Shown piece after piece: positions 1-9,144 of a stretch of 64,000 nucleotides of DNA (position 1 is its first letter; every line of letters starts with the position of its first letter). The DNA is from Bacillota bacterium. GTDB lineage: Bacteria; Bacillota; Clostridia; Acetivibrionales; DSM-1351. The stretch is taken from contig JAEWMS010000055.1 of the NCBI GenBank assembly GCA_023393115.1, forward strand, positions 1-64,000, read 5' to 3'. The notes under the pieces were generated by a model, which ran no database searches, was not told where the DNA came from, and worked only from the letters and a program-made list of their open reading frames with translations. A program made the translations under genes and the position numbers.

Positions 1-223
1 GGCAAGAGGACCGTGGAATAAATGCGGAAACTGCTACTAAAAATTTTTAATTCTTAGGTATACTCTTCACTTTTCAAAGTTCAATACTATCAACTTCAAT
101 TTTTCATAGCTTAGTTAACACTATCAATATCTCTCCCTGGAGCACAATGAAAAATATCTCATTAAAATTTAGTATACCACTCTGCAAAAAATTAAAACAT
201 ATTAACAATTTTTTGAAAAATAC
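1..223. other. left-edge AT-rich stretch, no supported gene
   Basis: I see no gene I can support here. The first twenty or so bases could be the tail of a plus-strand reading frame that ends in TAA, but with so little sequence this cannot be decided. The rest is AT-rich. A short minus-strand open frame in this area is low-complexity (Phe, Leu, Ile, Tyr) with no ribosome-binding site and looks non-coding. Confidence 0.5.
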
Positions 224-267
224 AAAAAAGAACATATACTTAACTAATTTTAAATATGTGTTCTTTT
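224..267 (-). terminator. intrinsic terminator after the bacteriohemerythrin gene
   Basis: On the minus strand an imperfect stem (GAACACATAT pairing with ATATGTTC, with a two-base bulge) is followed by a run of six T. It lies about 60 bases beyond the stop codon of the minus-strand bacteriohemerythrin gene, which fits a rho-independent terminator. Confidence 0.6.
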
Positions 268-326
268 CATAAAATATGTATTCAATTGATAAATAGAATG
301 ATAAATAAAACAATAGATTTTAAGTT

Positions 327-716
327 TTAACCCGTATAAGCTCTGTCTGTCTGCAATATATGGTCAGCAATCCAGTTCAATACAAATTCGAGAATCTCCA
401 ACAAATATTGCTCATGATCCATATCTATCTTTTCCAGATCCACACTGTTAATTTTCTCTATAAAATCATTATGTTCAACCTTATGGCTTAATAATTTTCT
501 GTATCCTATACTAGCCATATATTCTTCTTCAGAGGTAAAATGAAAAATTGTATAATCCTTTAATTCAGCCAATAGTTTTATTATGCGGTCATACTTATCT
601 GTGATAAATTCATTTTTTATAAGCTCATGAATATCGCCAGCAATTTTGAATAATTCCTGATGTTGTTTGTCGATGTGTTCAATTCCAAGTAAATAATCAT
701 CTTTCCATGTAATCAT
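327..716 (-). CDS. bacteriohemerythrin
   Basis: A 129-residue single-domain hemerythrin, an O2-binding protein with a non-heme di-iron centre in a four-helix bundle, probably cytoplasmic and used for oxygen sensing or scavenging. The canonical ligand pattern is visible: H19 in the first helix, H59 with E63 (FHFTSEEEYM), H78 and H82 (HKVEH), then H119 and D124 (WIADHILQTD). The length is normal for the family. I chose the ATG at 716 because an AGGGGGG ribosome-binding site sits just upstream of it; a longer frame opens at 740 but lacks such a site. It stands alone, with the diguanylate cyclase gene upstream on the same strand about 100 bases away. The family call is secure; the physiological role is inferred. 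Confidence 0.9.
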   Translation of the reverse strand: MITWKDDYLLGIEHIDKQHQELFKIAGDIHELIKNEFITDKYDRIIKLLAELKDYTIFHFTSEEEYMASIGYRKLLSHKVEHNDFIEKINSVDLEKIDMDHEQYLLEILEFVLNWIADHILQTDRAYTG

Positions 717-823
717 GATAACCCCCCTATCATTCATCATACCTAAGATTAAAATATATATGCCAAATTATACTACATTATGTTAATAATTCAACATCTA
801 AAATGCGACAAATCTGGTCTAAT

Positions 824-1942
824 CTAGTATTTGTTTTCAGCACTCCACAGCTTTCTTTTATTTCTACTTTTATGGTCATACATTTTGAGATCTATTTCAT
901 GGATAAATTGATCAAGACTCATATCGTTTTTATATGTATCACACGCGCAGCTATACCTTAATAAATAGGGTTTTCCACAACGTGTATTATATTTATCAAC
1001 CATTCTTGACATCTTTGCAATTAAATCATTAATTTTGGATACAGAAAGATCGTAAATTAATATGATAAACTCATCCCCACCCAAGCGGATAACTATACCA
1101 TTCTCGGAATATACCTTCTGAAGGAGCTTGGTAAAGGCTTTCAAAGCATGGTCGCCCTCCATATGTCCATAGGAATCATTAATGTCTTTAAAATGATCCA
1201 AGTCAATCATAATAGCCGATAATGTCCCTTCATTCTTCCTCGAATAGGCATCCAGGCACTTTTTCAGCACTGCCCTGTTTCTTGCCCCGGTAAGGGAGTC
1301 CCGGTACAACTCTCTCTGCTGTATTACAATAAACATCATAATTATTGTAAACGTACTGCTACACCAAATAAACTTTACATGATATAAGCTCATCTGAAGA
1401 ATTACCATAATGTCGGTAACGATGCCAATAGCCATAATATACGCAAACTCAAACTTCAAAAGCATTTTCTTGTTTATAACTACTACATAAAGACTATAAG
1501 AGAGAAAAACAAATGAAATAACAAGGGCAATTATATTCCGAGAAAAACTTCCGGTCTCTATTTTTCCTATTCTTGAAGCTATAAACGACGCTATTGTGTT
1601 AAAAATAAGTAATAAATTAAGAAAAGTTTTAACTGGCTTTTTTATTTTATAGGGTGAGAGAAAATAAGAACAAATAAATTTCAGAAAGAGGTAAGACAGC
1701 AGTGGTGAAAGGGCGTTTAAAGTGAAATTTATGATTCGTATCCATAATAACGCTATTCCTGCCTCCAACAGTATATTTTGGATCATCTCCAGATTTATTA
1801 ATAAAAAATTCAGAAATAAGGAAGCAATATATAGCTTATTTATTTGCACTTTTTTATCCAAGACACTTAAAGCATATATTCCAAAAAGGAATATAACTGC
1901 ACCGGATAAAATATTCATCTGTTGATGAATTAAAAACTGCAT
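824..1942 (-). CDS. membrane-bound GGDEF diguanylate cyclase
   Basis: The protein (372 residues from the ATG at 1942) has an N-terminal half of about six or seven hydrophobic helices and a C-terminal GGDEF domain with an intact active site: the metal-binding IDLDHFK motif, the GHMEGD stretch, and RLGGDEF. It should make c-di-GMP from two GTP at the inner face of the membrane. No RxxD inhibitory site stands at the expected position before GGDEF, so product feedback is probably absent. The start is set by an AAGGAG site seven bases upstream; a longer frame to 2005 has no such site. The signal sensed by the membrane part is unknown. It could feed the degenerate GGDEF receptor of the exopolysaccharide operon at 15 kb, which is inference. 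Confidence 0.88.
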   Translation of the reverse strand: MQFLIHQQMNILSGAVIFLFGIYALSVLDKKVQINKLYIASLFLNFLLINLEMIQNILLEAGIALLWIRIINFTLNALSPLLSYLFLKFICSYFLSPYKIKKPVKTFLNLLLIFNTIASFIASRIGKIETGSFSRNIIALVISFVFLSYSLYVVVINKKMLLKFEFAYIMAIGIVTDIMVILQMSLYHVKFIWCSSTFTIIMMFIVIQQRELYRDSLTGARNRAVLKKCLDAYSRKNEGTLSAIMIDLDHFKDINDSYGHMEGDHALKAFTKLLQKVYSENGIVIRLGGDEFIILIYDLSVSKINDLIAKMSRMVDKYNTRCGKPYLLRYSCACDTYKNDMSLDQFIHEIDLKMYDHKSRNKRKLWSAENKY

Positions 1943-2099
1943 ATTTTTGCTCCTTAATGTGCATTTTTCTGCATAAATATAATAACATTTTACATTATTT
2001 CTCAAAATTTTTCAAATAAATTATCGTTAGAAATTACCACTTAAGGGTATATTTATTATAAATAGTAGAGATATTCTACGGTAAATGGAGGCTAAAAGT

Positions 2100-3050
2100 A
2101 TGAAAAATAAATCTATAAACAAAATAGCAGTAGTCGGAACCGGTTTTGTGGGTTCAACCACAGCCTATACACTTATGTTAAGCGGACTGATTTCAGAGCT
2201 GGTTCTTATTGATATTAATGCAAGAAAAGCCGAGGGCGAAGCAATGGATATGAATCATGGTATGCCCTTTGTCAGGCCGGTTAAAATATACAGTGGAACT
2301 TATTCTGATTGCAGTAATGCCGATATTGTAGTAATAACCGGAGGAGCTAATCAAAAGCCCGGTGAAACCAGAATAGATCTGGTTAATAAGAATACAGCCA
2401 TTTTTAGAGATGTTGTTGGTAATATTATTAAGTACAATACCGATTGTATCCTGCTTGTAGTAACAAACCCTGTTGATATTCTTACCTATGTCACTTATAA
2501 ACTATCAGGATTTCCAAAGAATAGGGTTATCGGTTCCGGTACTGTATTGGATTCAGCCCGTTTTAAATACATGATAGGCGAACATATGGGCATCGATCCA
2601 AGAAATGTTCATGCTTACATTATCGGTGAACACGGAGATACCGAAGTTCCCGCCTGGAGTACAGCTTCAATCGCCGGATTATCCATGGACGATTATTGCA
2701 AGGATTGCAAATCCTGTGACAGCGCAAACTTTAAGGAAACTACCTATAATAATGTAAAAAATGCGGCTTATGAAATCATCGACCGCAAGGGTGCAACCTA
2801 TTATGCTGTTGCATTGGCAGTCAGAAGAATTGTAGAGGCCATAGTCCGTAATGAGAATTCAATATTGACAGTTTCCAGCCTGCTGGAAGGTGAATACGGG
2901 TTGAACGATATCTGTCTGAGCATTCCAAGTCAGGTCAATTCCAACGGTATTGAGAGAATTATCAATGTACCCCTGAGTTCTAAAGAGACTGAACTCCTTA
3001 ACAAGTCAGCCCAGTCTCTGAAAAATGTAATCGATGGATTACATCTATAA
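2100..3050 (+). CDS. ldh: L-lactate dehydrogenase
   Basis: NAD-dependent L-lactate dehydrogenase (EC 1.1.1.27), 316 residues, the usual length. It reduces pyruvate to L-lactate in fermentation. Visible features are the Rossmann motif GTGFVG (13-18), Q86 in NQKPGETR, which is the lactate-specifying glutamine (malate enzymes have Arg there), R91, the D151/R154 pair in LDSARF and the catalytic H178 in IGEHGD. The ATG at 2100 is chosen because a GGAGG site ends eight bases before it; an earlier in-frame ATG at 2085 overlaps that site. It is divergent from the diguanylate cyclase gene and convergent with the next gene. Confidence 0.95.
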   Translation: MKNKSINKIAVVGTGFVGSTTAYTLMLSGLISELVLIDINARKAEGEAMDMNHGMPFVRPVKIYSGTYSDCSNADIVVITGGANQKPGETRIDLVNKNTAIFRDVVGNIIKYNTDCILLVVTNPVDILTYVTYKLSGFPKNRVIGSGTVLDSARFKYMIGEHMGIDPRNVHAYIIGEHGDTEVPAWSTASIAGLSMDDYCKDCKSCDSANFKETTYNNVKNAAYEIIDRKGATYYAVALAVRRIVEAIVRNENSILTVSSLLEGEYGLNDICLSIPSQVNSNGIERIINVPLSSKETELLNKSAQSLKNVIDGLHL

Positions 3051-3068
3051 GTATCTATGCCAATATTT

Positions 3069-4133
3069 CTAAATGAGTATCTTTTTCAAAATTGCATTGC
3101 TCCTTAAGAGCTCTTTTGCCTTGATTCTGTTTTCCTCAACATGAATGAAAGTGTATCTGTTCGGTTTGATGGAAGGAGCAATATCAATTGCTTTCTCAAA
3201 AGCCTCAGCCTTCATATTCAGTGTTGCAACATAATCGAAGAAGCCTGTATCACTGAGGAACTTTTCAACACGCTCAACCCTGTGCTGTTGAACGAGACTC
3301 ATCAGATATGTTGCAACCCCTACCTGGATACCGTGAAGCTGAGGCTTGTCAAGTATTTTGTCCAATGCGTGGGAGATAAGATGTTCGCTGCCGCTGGCAG
3401 GAGAGCTATTCCCTGCTATCTCCATAGCAACACCACTCATGGTAAGTGAGTCCACCATTTCCTTAAGAAAGAATATTTCTGTTATATTGGTATATGGCAT
3501 GCGTACAATACTGTTAACCGACTTCTTAGCCAGCATGGCAGCAAAATCATCAACCTTTGAAGCATTGTTGAGTTCTTCAAAGTACCAGTCAAAAACAGCC
3601 GATATCTTTGATACTATATCTCCCAAACCTGAATAAATAAACTTTGCAGGAGCATTTTTTATTACATCCAGGTCAACGATAATTCCAAACGGCATTGCTG
3701 CATGTACCGAGGTTCTTTTTCCGTTTATAATAAGGGAGCAACCAGAACTGGAAAATCCATCATTGGAAGTCGACGTCGGTACACTGATGAAGGGCAAATT
3801 GTTCAAAAAAGCGATATACTTCGCAGTATCAAGTACCTTTCCTCCGCCTACACCCACTACCGCTTCGGTTTTGGACGGGATGGAAAAGGCTTGAGGTATA
3901 AGTTTTTCAATGGTTATATCATCAAAGTCATAGGTCTCAAGAAGTGTAAGTGATTTTCTGCTCTTGATTGAAGAAATTATTTTCTCACCAAATAATTCTC
4001 TGATGCCTTCCCCAAACAGAATAATTACTCTCGAAATATCTGCTCTTTCCAGATATGAACCCACATTGCCCAATATTTCGGTGTTTACCTCCATTATGGT
4101 AGGAATTTCAATCCTATGAATGGCTGTACCCAT
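3069..4133 (-). CDS. egsA: glycerol-1-phosphate dehydrogenase-like protein (AraM/EgsA family)
   Basis: An NAD(P)-linked, metal-dependent dehydrogenase of the iron-alcohol-dehydrogenase/glycerol-1-phosphate dehydrogenase superfamily, about 354 residues. Seen: GVGGGK (94-99) with D102 for the dinucleotide, SVPTSTSNDGF for the cofactor/substrate cleft, and the metal ligands D172 (GLGD), H251 (SEHLISH) and H267 (QLHGIQ). This arrangement matches enzymes that reduce dihydroxyacetone phosphate to sn-glycerol-1-phosphate, but some family members act on other polyols. The start at 4133 has a GGGAG a few bases upstream; an in-frame ATG at 4145 is the alternative. The HAD phosphatase gene upstream on the same strand suggests a two-gene unit in which the phosphate may be removed from the product; that is inference. 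Confidence 0.78.
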   Translation of the reverse strand: MGTAIHRIEIPTIMEVNTEILGNVGSYLERADISRVIILFGEGIRELFGEKIISSIKSRKSLTLLETYDFDDITIEKLIPQAFSIPSKTEAVVGVGGGKVLDTAKYIAFLNNLPFISVPTSTSNDGFSSSGCSLIINGKRTSVHAAMPFGIIVDLDVIKNAPAKFIYSGLGDIVSKISAVFDWYFEELNNASKVDDFAAMLAKKSVNSIVRMPYTNITEIFFLKEMVDSLTMSGVAMEIAGNSSPASGSEHLISHALDKILDKPQLHGIQVGVATYLMSLVQQHRVERVEKFLSDTGFFDYVATLNMKAEAFEKAIDIAPSIKPNRYTFIHVEENRIKAKELLRSNAILKKILI

Positions 4134-4246
4134 AACAACTCCCATCTGCGTGCAGGCTTCAATAACTCCACGCCAACTGATTCTGATTCTTTGTAATCGG
4201 TCCCTTGACTTCTCGAAAACTCAGGACTTTTTCACTTTTCCGGTTA

Positions 4247-4900
4247 CTACTCCATCAAGCCCTTTTCATCCATATACTCCCAAATTTCTACATACCTGTT
4301 GAAGGGTACAAACGGAATATCCCGTTCAGCAAGAAGATTCTTAAGGTCATTCCTGGCAAAGGCGCAGTCTGCTTCTTTTGCAGCACCCATATCAGGCTCG
4401 CTGTCCCCTGCAAAATACACCTTTTCATATTTCGCCTTGAGAGACAATACAACCTTTGCCTTATCAATCCCCCACAGGCTGGAATAAAACTCGCTCTGAG
4501 TATCCGGCATTATGGTTATGCCCCTGTTATGATACTTTCCTTCCATTGATATAACAGTTACATTATTAATTTTATGATGTGCAAGTAATTTTTCTATATA
4601 ATATGAAGTTCCGGCACTTAATATATAAAAATCTCCTCCGCAGTCTTCAACTTTTTTTATGAATTCTATGGCATATGGATCCAGCGGAAGCTCTTGAATA
4701 TCCTCAAATATCTCTTCCTCGCTTCTGTCCATAGCACCAAATATTTCGTTGAGAAAATCCGTGTTTATTTTTTTGGTTTTCTTCCATTGATAATAATATT
4801 CCCAGGCCCAATCCTTTAAATACTTATCCATGACTATATGGTAAAAATCTCTGTCTGTCAGTGTTCCATCAAAATCTGATACAAATGCAAATTTTTTCAT
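4247..4900 (-). CDS. HAD-family phosphatase (MtnX/phosphoserine phosphatase-like)
   Basis: A 217-residue haloacid-dehalogenase-type phosphatase. The nucleophile motif is DFDGT (D9, D11), motif II is the SAGTS around S95, and the metal-binding motif is GDSEPD (165-170) with a conserved Lys before it. The domain order and the cap between residues 15 and 85 resemble MtnX-like and phosphoserine-phosphatase-like proteins. The substrate cannot be read from the sequence. It lies about 110 bases upstream of the glycerol-1-phosphate dehydrogenase-like gene in the same direction, so a phosphorylated polyol is one possible substrate. Confidence 0.8.
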   Translation of the reverse strand: MKKFAFVSDFDGTLTDRDFYHIVMDKYLKDWAWEYYYQWKKTKKINTDFLNEIFGAMDRSEEEIFEDIQELPLDPYAIEFIKKVEDCGGDFYILSAGTSYYIEKLLAHHKINNVTVISMEGKYHNRGITIMPDTQSEFYSSLWGIDKAKVVLSLKAKYEKVYFAGDSEPDMGAAKEADCAFARNDLKNLLAERDIPFVPFNRYVEIWEYMDEKGLME

Positions 4901-5131
4901 ATTTAATCTCCTATATTTGGCACGTCTTGTGTATAACTATTAATATATCTTATCATAGCATATCAGAATCAGCCGGTAAATAGTTCAGAAGCGCAGCTAG
5001 CAGGTTTGTCACGTTCAAATAAAATTGTCTCTCTGACTGGACTAAATAAATAAACGTTGCAAAAAAGGTAAATAATAATTATTATTGTATAGGTATATAA
5101 AATAAAGAATTAATAAAGTAAAGGAACAAAA

Positions 5132-6946
5132 ATGGAAAATTTGAGTTTTAAAGATCTGAATCTTTCGACTGAAGTACAGCGTGCAATTGCTGATATGGGA
5201 TTTGAGGAAGCTACTCCCATTCAATCCAAGTCAATCCCACCGATTCTCAACGGAAACGATTTAATAGGCCAGGCCCAGACCGGAACAGGAAAAACCTGTG
5301 CGTTTGGAATACCCGCCATTGAAATGATCCAGCCTGAAATTGAATCAATTCAGGTATTGGTATTGTGCCCTACAAGAGAATTAGCAATACAGTCCTCGGA
5401 AGAACTGAGAAATGTATTGAAATATAAAGACGGAATACGTATTCTGCCGGTTTATGGCGGTCAGCCCATAGACAGACAAATTATGGCATTAAAAAAGCGT
5501 CCTCAGATTATTATAGGAACTCCAGGCCGTATTATGGATCATATGAGACGCAGAACCCTTAAGCTGGAACATCTTAAAATGATTGTACTTGATGAAGCAG
5601 ATGAAATGCTGAACATGGGGTTTCGTGAAGATATCGATACAATTCTGGAGAAAGTACCTGAAGACAGGCAGACAATCCTTTTTTCAGCTACTATGCCAAA
5701 GGAAATCCTGGATATTACTAAGAAATATCAAAAGGAACCCATCCATATAAAGGTAGCCCACAAAGAACTTACCGTACCAAGTATAGAACAATACTATCTT
5801 GAGGTTAAAGAATCAGCAAAGCTGGAGGTTCTTTCCCGCCTCATAGATACCAATGATATCAAACTCTCACTTGTTTTCTGTAATACAAAAAAAAGAGTTG
5901 ATGAATTGACCTCAAGTCTTCAGTCCAGAGGCTATTCTGCAGAGGCACTTCATGGAGATATGCGTCAGGAACATAGAGATAAGGTTATGTCACAGTTCAG
6001 GAAAGGCAGTTTTGATATTCTCATAGCTACCGATGTTGCCGCAAGAGGTATTGATGTTGATGACGTAGAAGCAGTTTTCAACTATGACATACCCAGTGAT
6101 GAAGAATATTACGTTCACAGAATCGGCCGTACAGGTAGAGCAGGCAGAACAGGTAAGGCCTTTACCTTTATTTCAGGCCGTGAAATATACAAGCTGAGAG
6201 ATATACAGCGTTATACAAAATCTACTGTAACCTTTATGAAGCCCCCCAGCATTAATGATGTTGAGGAGAAAAAGATGTCTAATGTACTGAAGTCTCTGAG
6301 GGAGAATCTGTCTCAAGAGGGCTTTTCAAAGTATATCGGGCACGTAGAAAGATTTGTTGACTCTTTAAACTCCGATTCAGAGAGTCAGGAAGAGAGTTTT
6401 ATTACATCTCTCGACGTGGCTGCAGCGTTGTTAAAAATGTATACAGAACAGAATGGGAACTTCCCCAGTACTGTAAGTGAAATAGACGAAGAATCAGAGT
6501 TTGATAGTGAAAATGATATGGTAAGACTTTTCATAAATATCGGAAGTGATAATAAAATCCAGCCAAAGCATATTATTGAAGGACTTGTTGAATCCTCAGG
6601 ACTTCCTGGCAAAATGGTAGGATCTATCGACATTTTCGATAAATATTCTTTTGTTGAGGTTCCAAAAGAATTTGCTCCGGAAGTTCTCAGGTCTATGAAA
6701 AACTATACCATAAAAGGCAAGCGGATAAATGTTGAGAAATCAACACCTCGTAAAAAAAGCGGCCGAAGCGGTTTCAGCCATGGTAGAAATCCAGGCACTT
6801 ACAGCAGCTTTACCGGACATACAGGACACACCGGTCACACAGGTCATGGCAGTGGTCAGAGTTCGAAAAGAAGATCAGCCTCTCCTGCTATCAAAGCCTC
6901 TGGCAACAAATCATCCTCCAGCAAGGGTTACAGAAAAGACCGCTAG
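5132..6946 (+). CDS. deaD: DEAD-box ATP-dependent RNA helicase
   Basis: A 604-residue DEAD-box RNA helicase of the CsdA/DeaD/CshA type, acting in ribosome assembly and RNA turnover. All helicase motifs are present: Q motif (GFEEATPIQ), AQTGTGKT (48-55), PTRELA, TPGR, DEAD (154-157), SAT (185-187), HGDM, ARGIDV and HRIGRTGRAGR. After the helicase core comes a charged linker and then, near residues 455-535, a region matching the DbpA-type RNA-binding fold. The tail is basic and low-complexity with repeated Thr-Gly-His units encoded by 9-base DNA repeats near 6820-6850. The start has an AAAGGAAC site eight bases upstream. The gene stands alone, with a terminator directly after it. Confidence 0.93.
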   Translation: MENLSFKDLNLSTEVQRAIADMGFEEATPIQSKSIPPILNGNDLIGQAQTGTGKTCAFGIPAIEMIQPEIESIQVLVLCPTRELAIQSSEELRNVLKYKDGIRILPVYGGQPIDRQIMALKKRPQIIIGTPGRIMDHMRRRTLKLEHLKMIVLDEADEMLNMGFREDIDTILEKVPEDRQTILFSATMPKEILDITKKYQKEPIHIKVAHKELTVPSIEQYYLEVKESAKLEVLSRLIDTNDIKLSLVFCNTKKRVDELTSSLQSRGYSAEALHGDMRQEHRDKVMSQFRKGSFDILIATDVAARGIDVDDVEAVFNYDIPSDEEYYVHRIGRTGRAGRTGKAFTFISGREIYKLRDIQRYTKSTVTFMKPPSINDVEEKKMSNVLKSLRENLSQEGFSKYIGHVERFVDSLNSDSESQEESFITSLDVAAALLKMYTEQNGNFPSTVSEIDEESEFDSENDMVRLFINIGSDNKIQPKHIIEGLVESSGLPGKMVGSIDIFDKYSFVEVPKEFAPEVLRSMKNYTIKGKRINVEKSTPRKKSGRSGFSHGRNPGTYSSFTGHTGHTGHTGHGSGQSSKRRSASPAIKASGNKSSSSKGYRKDR

Positions 6947-6960
6947 TATAAGTAAACGGT

Positions 6961-6992
6961 AAAACCGGAGAAGTTATCTTCCCCGGTTTTTT
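6961..6992 (+). terminator. terminator between convergent genes
   Basis: The stem AAAACCGGAGAAG pairs with CTTCCCCGGTTTT (one mismatch) around a short loop and is followed by T residues. It lies between the helicase gene on the plus strand and the chemotaxis receptor gene on the minus strand and may serve both. Confidence 0.8.
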
Positions 6993-7003
6993 GTTTGCCC
7001 TGC

Positions 7004-8719
7004 TTAAACCTTGAATTTTCCCACTAAATCCTTCAACTTTTTAGCATTGAAGCTGCTGATATTCATCTGCTCCTTAACATCGTTAACCTTTTGCTGAATA
7101 TCGGTTGACTTTTCAGCTATATTCTGAGTTCCGGCTGCACCCTCACTAACAGTCTTTGATACTTCGTTAATAGCGCTTATTATACCTTCAACCGAAGCAG
7201 TCAGCTCCTCAGCAGTGGCACTGAAGTCAGTGACAAGATTGTCTATGAAAATTGCATCATTACTATAATACTCTCCGGTTTCTATCATTGCTTCATAATC
7301 CGTTATTACATTTGTATCCATGAATTGCATAATTGATCTTGAACTGCCTGCCAAATCTTCAACTGCTGAAACCACTTCCTGCGTTACCTTTTGTATTTCA
7401 TTTACTGTACTCTTTGAGTCCTCGGCCAGTTTTCTTATTTCATCTGCAACAACAGCAAAGCCCTTTCCTGCTTCTCCGGCTCTGGCCGCCTCAATAGCAG
7501 CATTTAAAGCTAATAAATTGGTTTGAGTAGAAATCTGCAGAATTGCCTCTGACAGAACGCTGATCTGTTCGATAGCCTTTGATCTGTCAAGAGATACTTC
7601 AAGCTCCTGTTTTACCTCATGATAAATATCATTTCCTGCTTTTTGTGAGAGTATGGATCTTGTTTTCAGGTCACTGGCACGTTTGCTAACCTCTCTTGCC
7701 GCAGTCGCACCGTTCTGAGCTTTCTCAGACATGGCTTCAATTGCAAGTTCAATATCTGTGGAGGACGCATTTACCTCTTCCGTTGCTGCCGCAGTCTCTT
7801 CCATCCCGGCCGACACTTCTTCAACAGTTGCTGAAGTGTCCTCCACAGCCTCGTTTAAATGGATAAGACTTTCTGAAACAGTAGCGGCAGCCAGTTCTAC
7901 ATTTCGAGAACATTCATTTACTTCCAGCATAATCGATCTCAAATTAGCTATAAACTTATTAAAACTCTTAGCAAGATCACCGATTTCATCCCTAGTATCT
8001 ATTATTATCTCTCTGGTTAAGTCCCCGCCCCTATGGGCCAAATCCTCAAGTTCTTTTCCAAGCCGCTTTATGGGGCGTATTATGCTGTTTGTAATAAATA
8101 TACTTATCAGTACTCCAAAAAGAATAGCTGACACCAGGATAAGCAAGTTTGTAAAAGCTGTGGTTTTATAGTTCTGATTATTTTTTGTATTTATATCATC
8201 AGCAGCTTTGGCATAATAGTCTGCTAAACCCTCTAACCCGTTGTAAAACTTATTTTCAGTATCTGCGTTTTCCTCAAGATATCTGAAAGCTTCGCTGCCT
8301 TTACCCCGCTTAGCAAGGTCAACAATTTCATTTATTTGGTTAGTATATTCGCCCCAGTTTTTGTCAACCTCAGCTATTCTACCTTCTACAACTTGTTCAA
8401 TATTTACAGCCTTATAGTGCTTCCAGTCCTCTTCGAGTTTTTTAGTTCTGTTATCAATATCCTCAACATAACGAGCCTGCATTTCTGCATTTCCGCTGTA
8501 CTGAATAACAAATAAAACATCTACCTCACGGGCTCTGCTCTGGTTTGCCATATCATTAATCCATTGTATTGGCTTTAGTCTGTCCTTATATAGTGAGTTC
8601 ATCTCCCCATTGATATGTTTTAGATACGTAAAATTTACACCACCGATAAATGCAATAAAAGCCAACAGTATAACCGATAGGATTAAGATTTTTTGTATTA
8701 CCTTCATTTTTTTTAGCAT
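7004..8719 (-). CDS. methyl-accepting chemotaxis protein
   Basis: A 571-residue transmembrane chemoreceptor. TM1 is near residues 9-30, followed by an extracytoplasmic four-helix-bundle-like sensor, TM2 near 187-210, a HAMP domain (RPIKRLGKELEDLAH...RDEIGDLAKSFN) and a long cytoplasmic coiled coil. The conserved hairpin tip is clear: TNLLALNAAIEAARAGEAGK followed by GFAVVADEIRKLAE. It would signal to CheW/CheA and flagellar motors; the ligand is unknown. A GGAGGAG site precedes the ATG. A decayed fragment of a closely similar receptor lies just upstream, suggesting an ancient tandem duplication. Confidence 0.93.
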   Translation of the reverse strand: MLKKMKVIQKILILSVILLAFIAFIGGVNFTYLKHINGEMNSLYKDRLKPIQWINDMANQSRAREVDVLFVIQYSGNAEMQARYVEDIDNRTKKLEEDWKHYKAVNIEQVVEGRIAEVDKNWGEYTNQINEIVDLAKRGKGSEAFRYLEENADTENKFYNGLEGLADYYAKAADDINTKNNQNYKTTAFTNLLILVSAILFGVLISIFITNSIIRPIKRLGKELEDLAHRGGDLTREIIIDTRDEIGDLAKSFNKFIANLRSIMLEVNECSRNVELAAATVSESLIHLNEAVEDTSATVEEVSAGMEETAAATEEVNASSTDIELAIEAMSEKAQNGATAAREVSKRASDLKTRSILSQKAGNDIYHEVKQELEVSLDRSKAIEQISVLSEAILQISTQTNLLALNAAIEAARAGEAGKGFAVVADEIRKLAEDSKSTVNEIQKVTQEVVSAVEDLAGSSRSIMQFMDTNVITDYEAMIETGEYYSNDAIFIDNLVTDFSATAEELTASVEGIISAINEVSKTVSEGAAGTQNIAEKSTDIQQKVNDVKEQMNISSFNAKKLKDLVGKFKV

Positions 8720-8837
8720 GAAAAATCTCCTCCGTTACATGAAGTATTAAACAATCTCTGCTACAAATACAAGAACTATGTAAAGTTTGTAGTGTTTTCT
8801 AGCACATGATTTAAATTATAAATACTTTTTATGTTTT

Positions 8838-9005
8838 CTACAAGTATATTCTTATTATGTAATAATAAAGCAATATTTCCAATTCATAATCCTTTATTAT
8901 GCTTGTATCCATAAAGTCAATAATAGTTACCTTTTGAATTTCATTTACGGTATTTTTTGAATCCTCGGCCATGTTTCTTACTTCATCCGCAACAACGGCA
9001 AAGTC
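8838..9005 (-). pseudogene. remnant of a second chemoreceptor gene
   Basis: Translated on the minus strand, about 9005-8920 gives FAVVADEVRNMAEDSKNTVN and then EIQKVT, which matches the signalling tip of the neighbouring intact chemoreceptor nearly residue for residue. It then jumps over roughly 18 residues of that receptor to a stretch resembling its FMDTNVITDYE segment (here FMDTSIIKDYE) before a stop at 8838-8840. There is no start codon, sensor, HAMP domain or C-terminus. It is a relic with 5' truncation and an internal deletion. Confidence 0.85.
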
Positions 9006-9144
9006 CTAACATAGGATTAAACCATATCTAGATATTTATGTAATTAATGTCAAAATATCTTGCTATACCAAAAATAAAATTGTATGATTTAACAAAGTCG
9101 AGGTAATTCTATTTAATGTATAAATAATTAGGAGGATAACCGAT

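Noticed and set aside
104..313. Minus-strand open frame of 69 codons at the left edge
   Set aside because: Low-complexity Phe/Leu/Ile/Tyr translation, no ribosome-binding site, and it spans the terminator of the bacteriohemerythrin gene.
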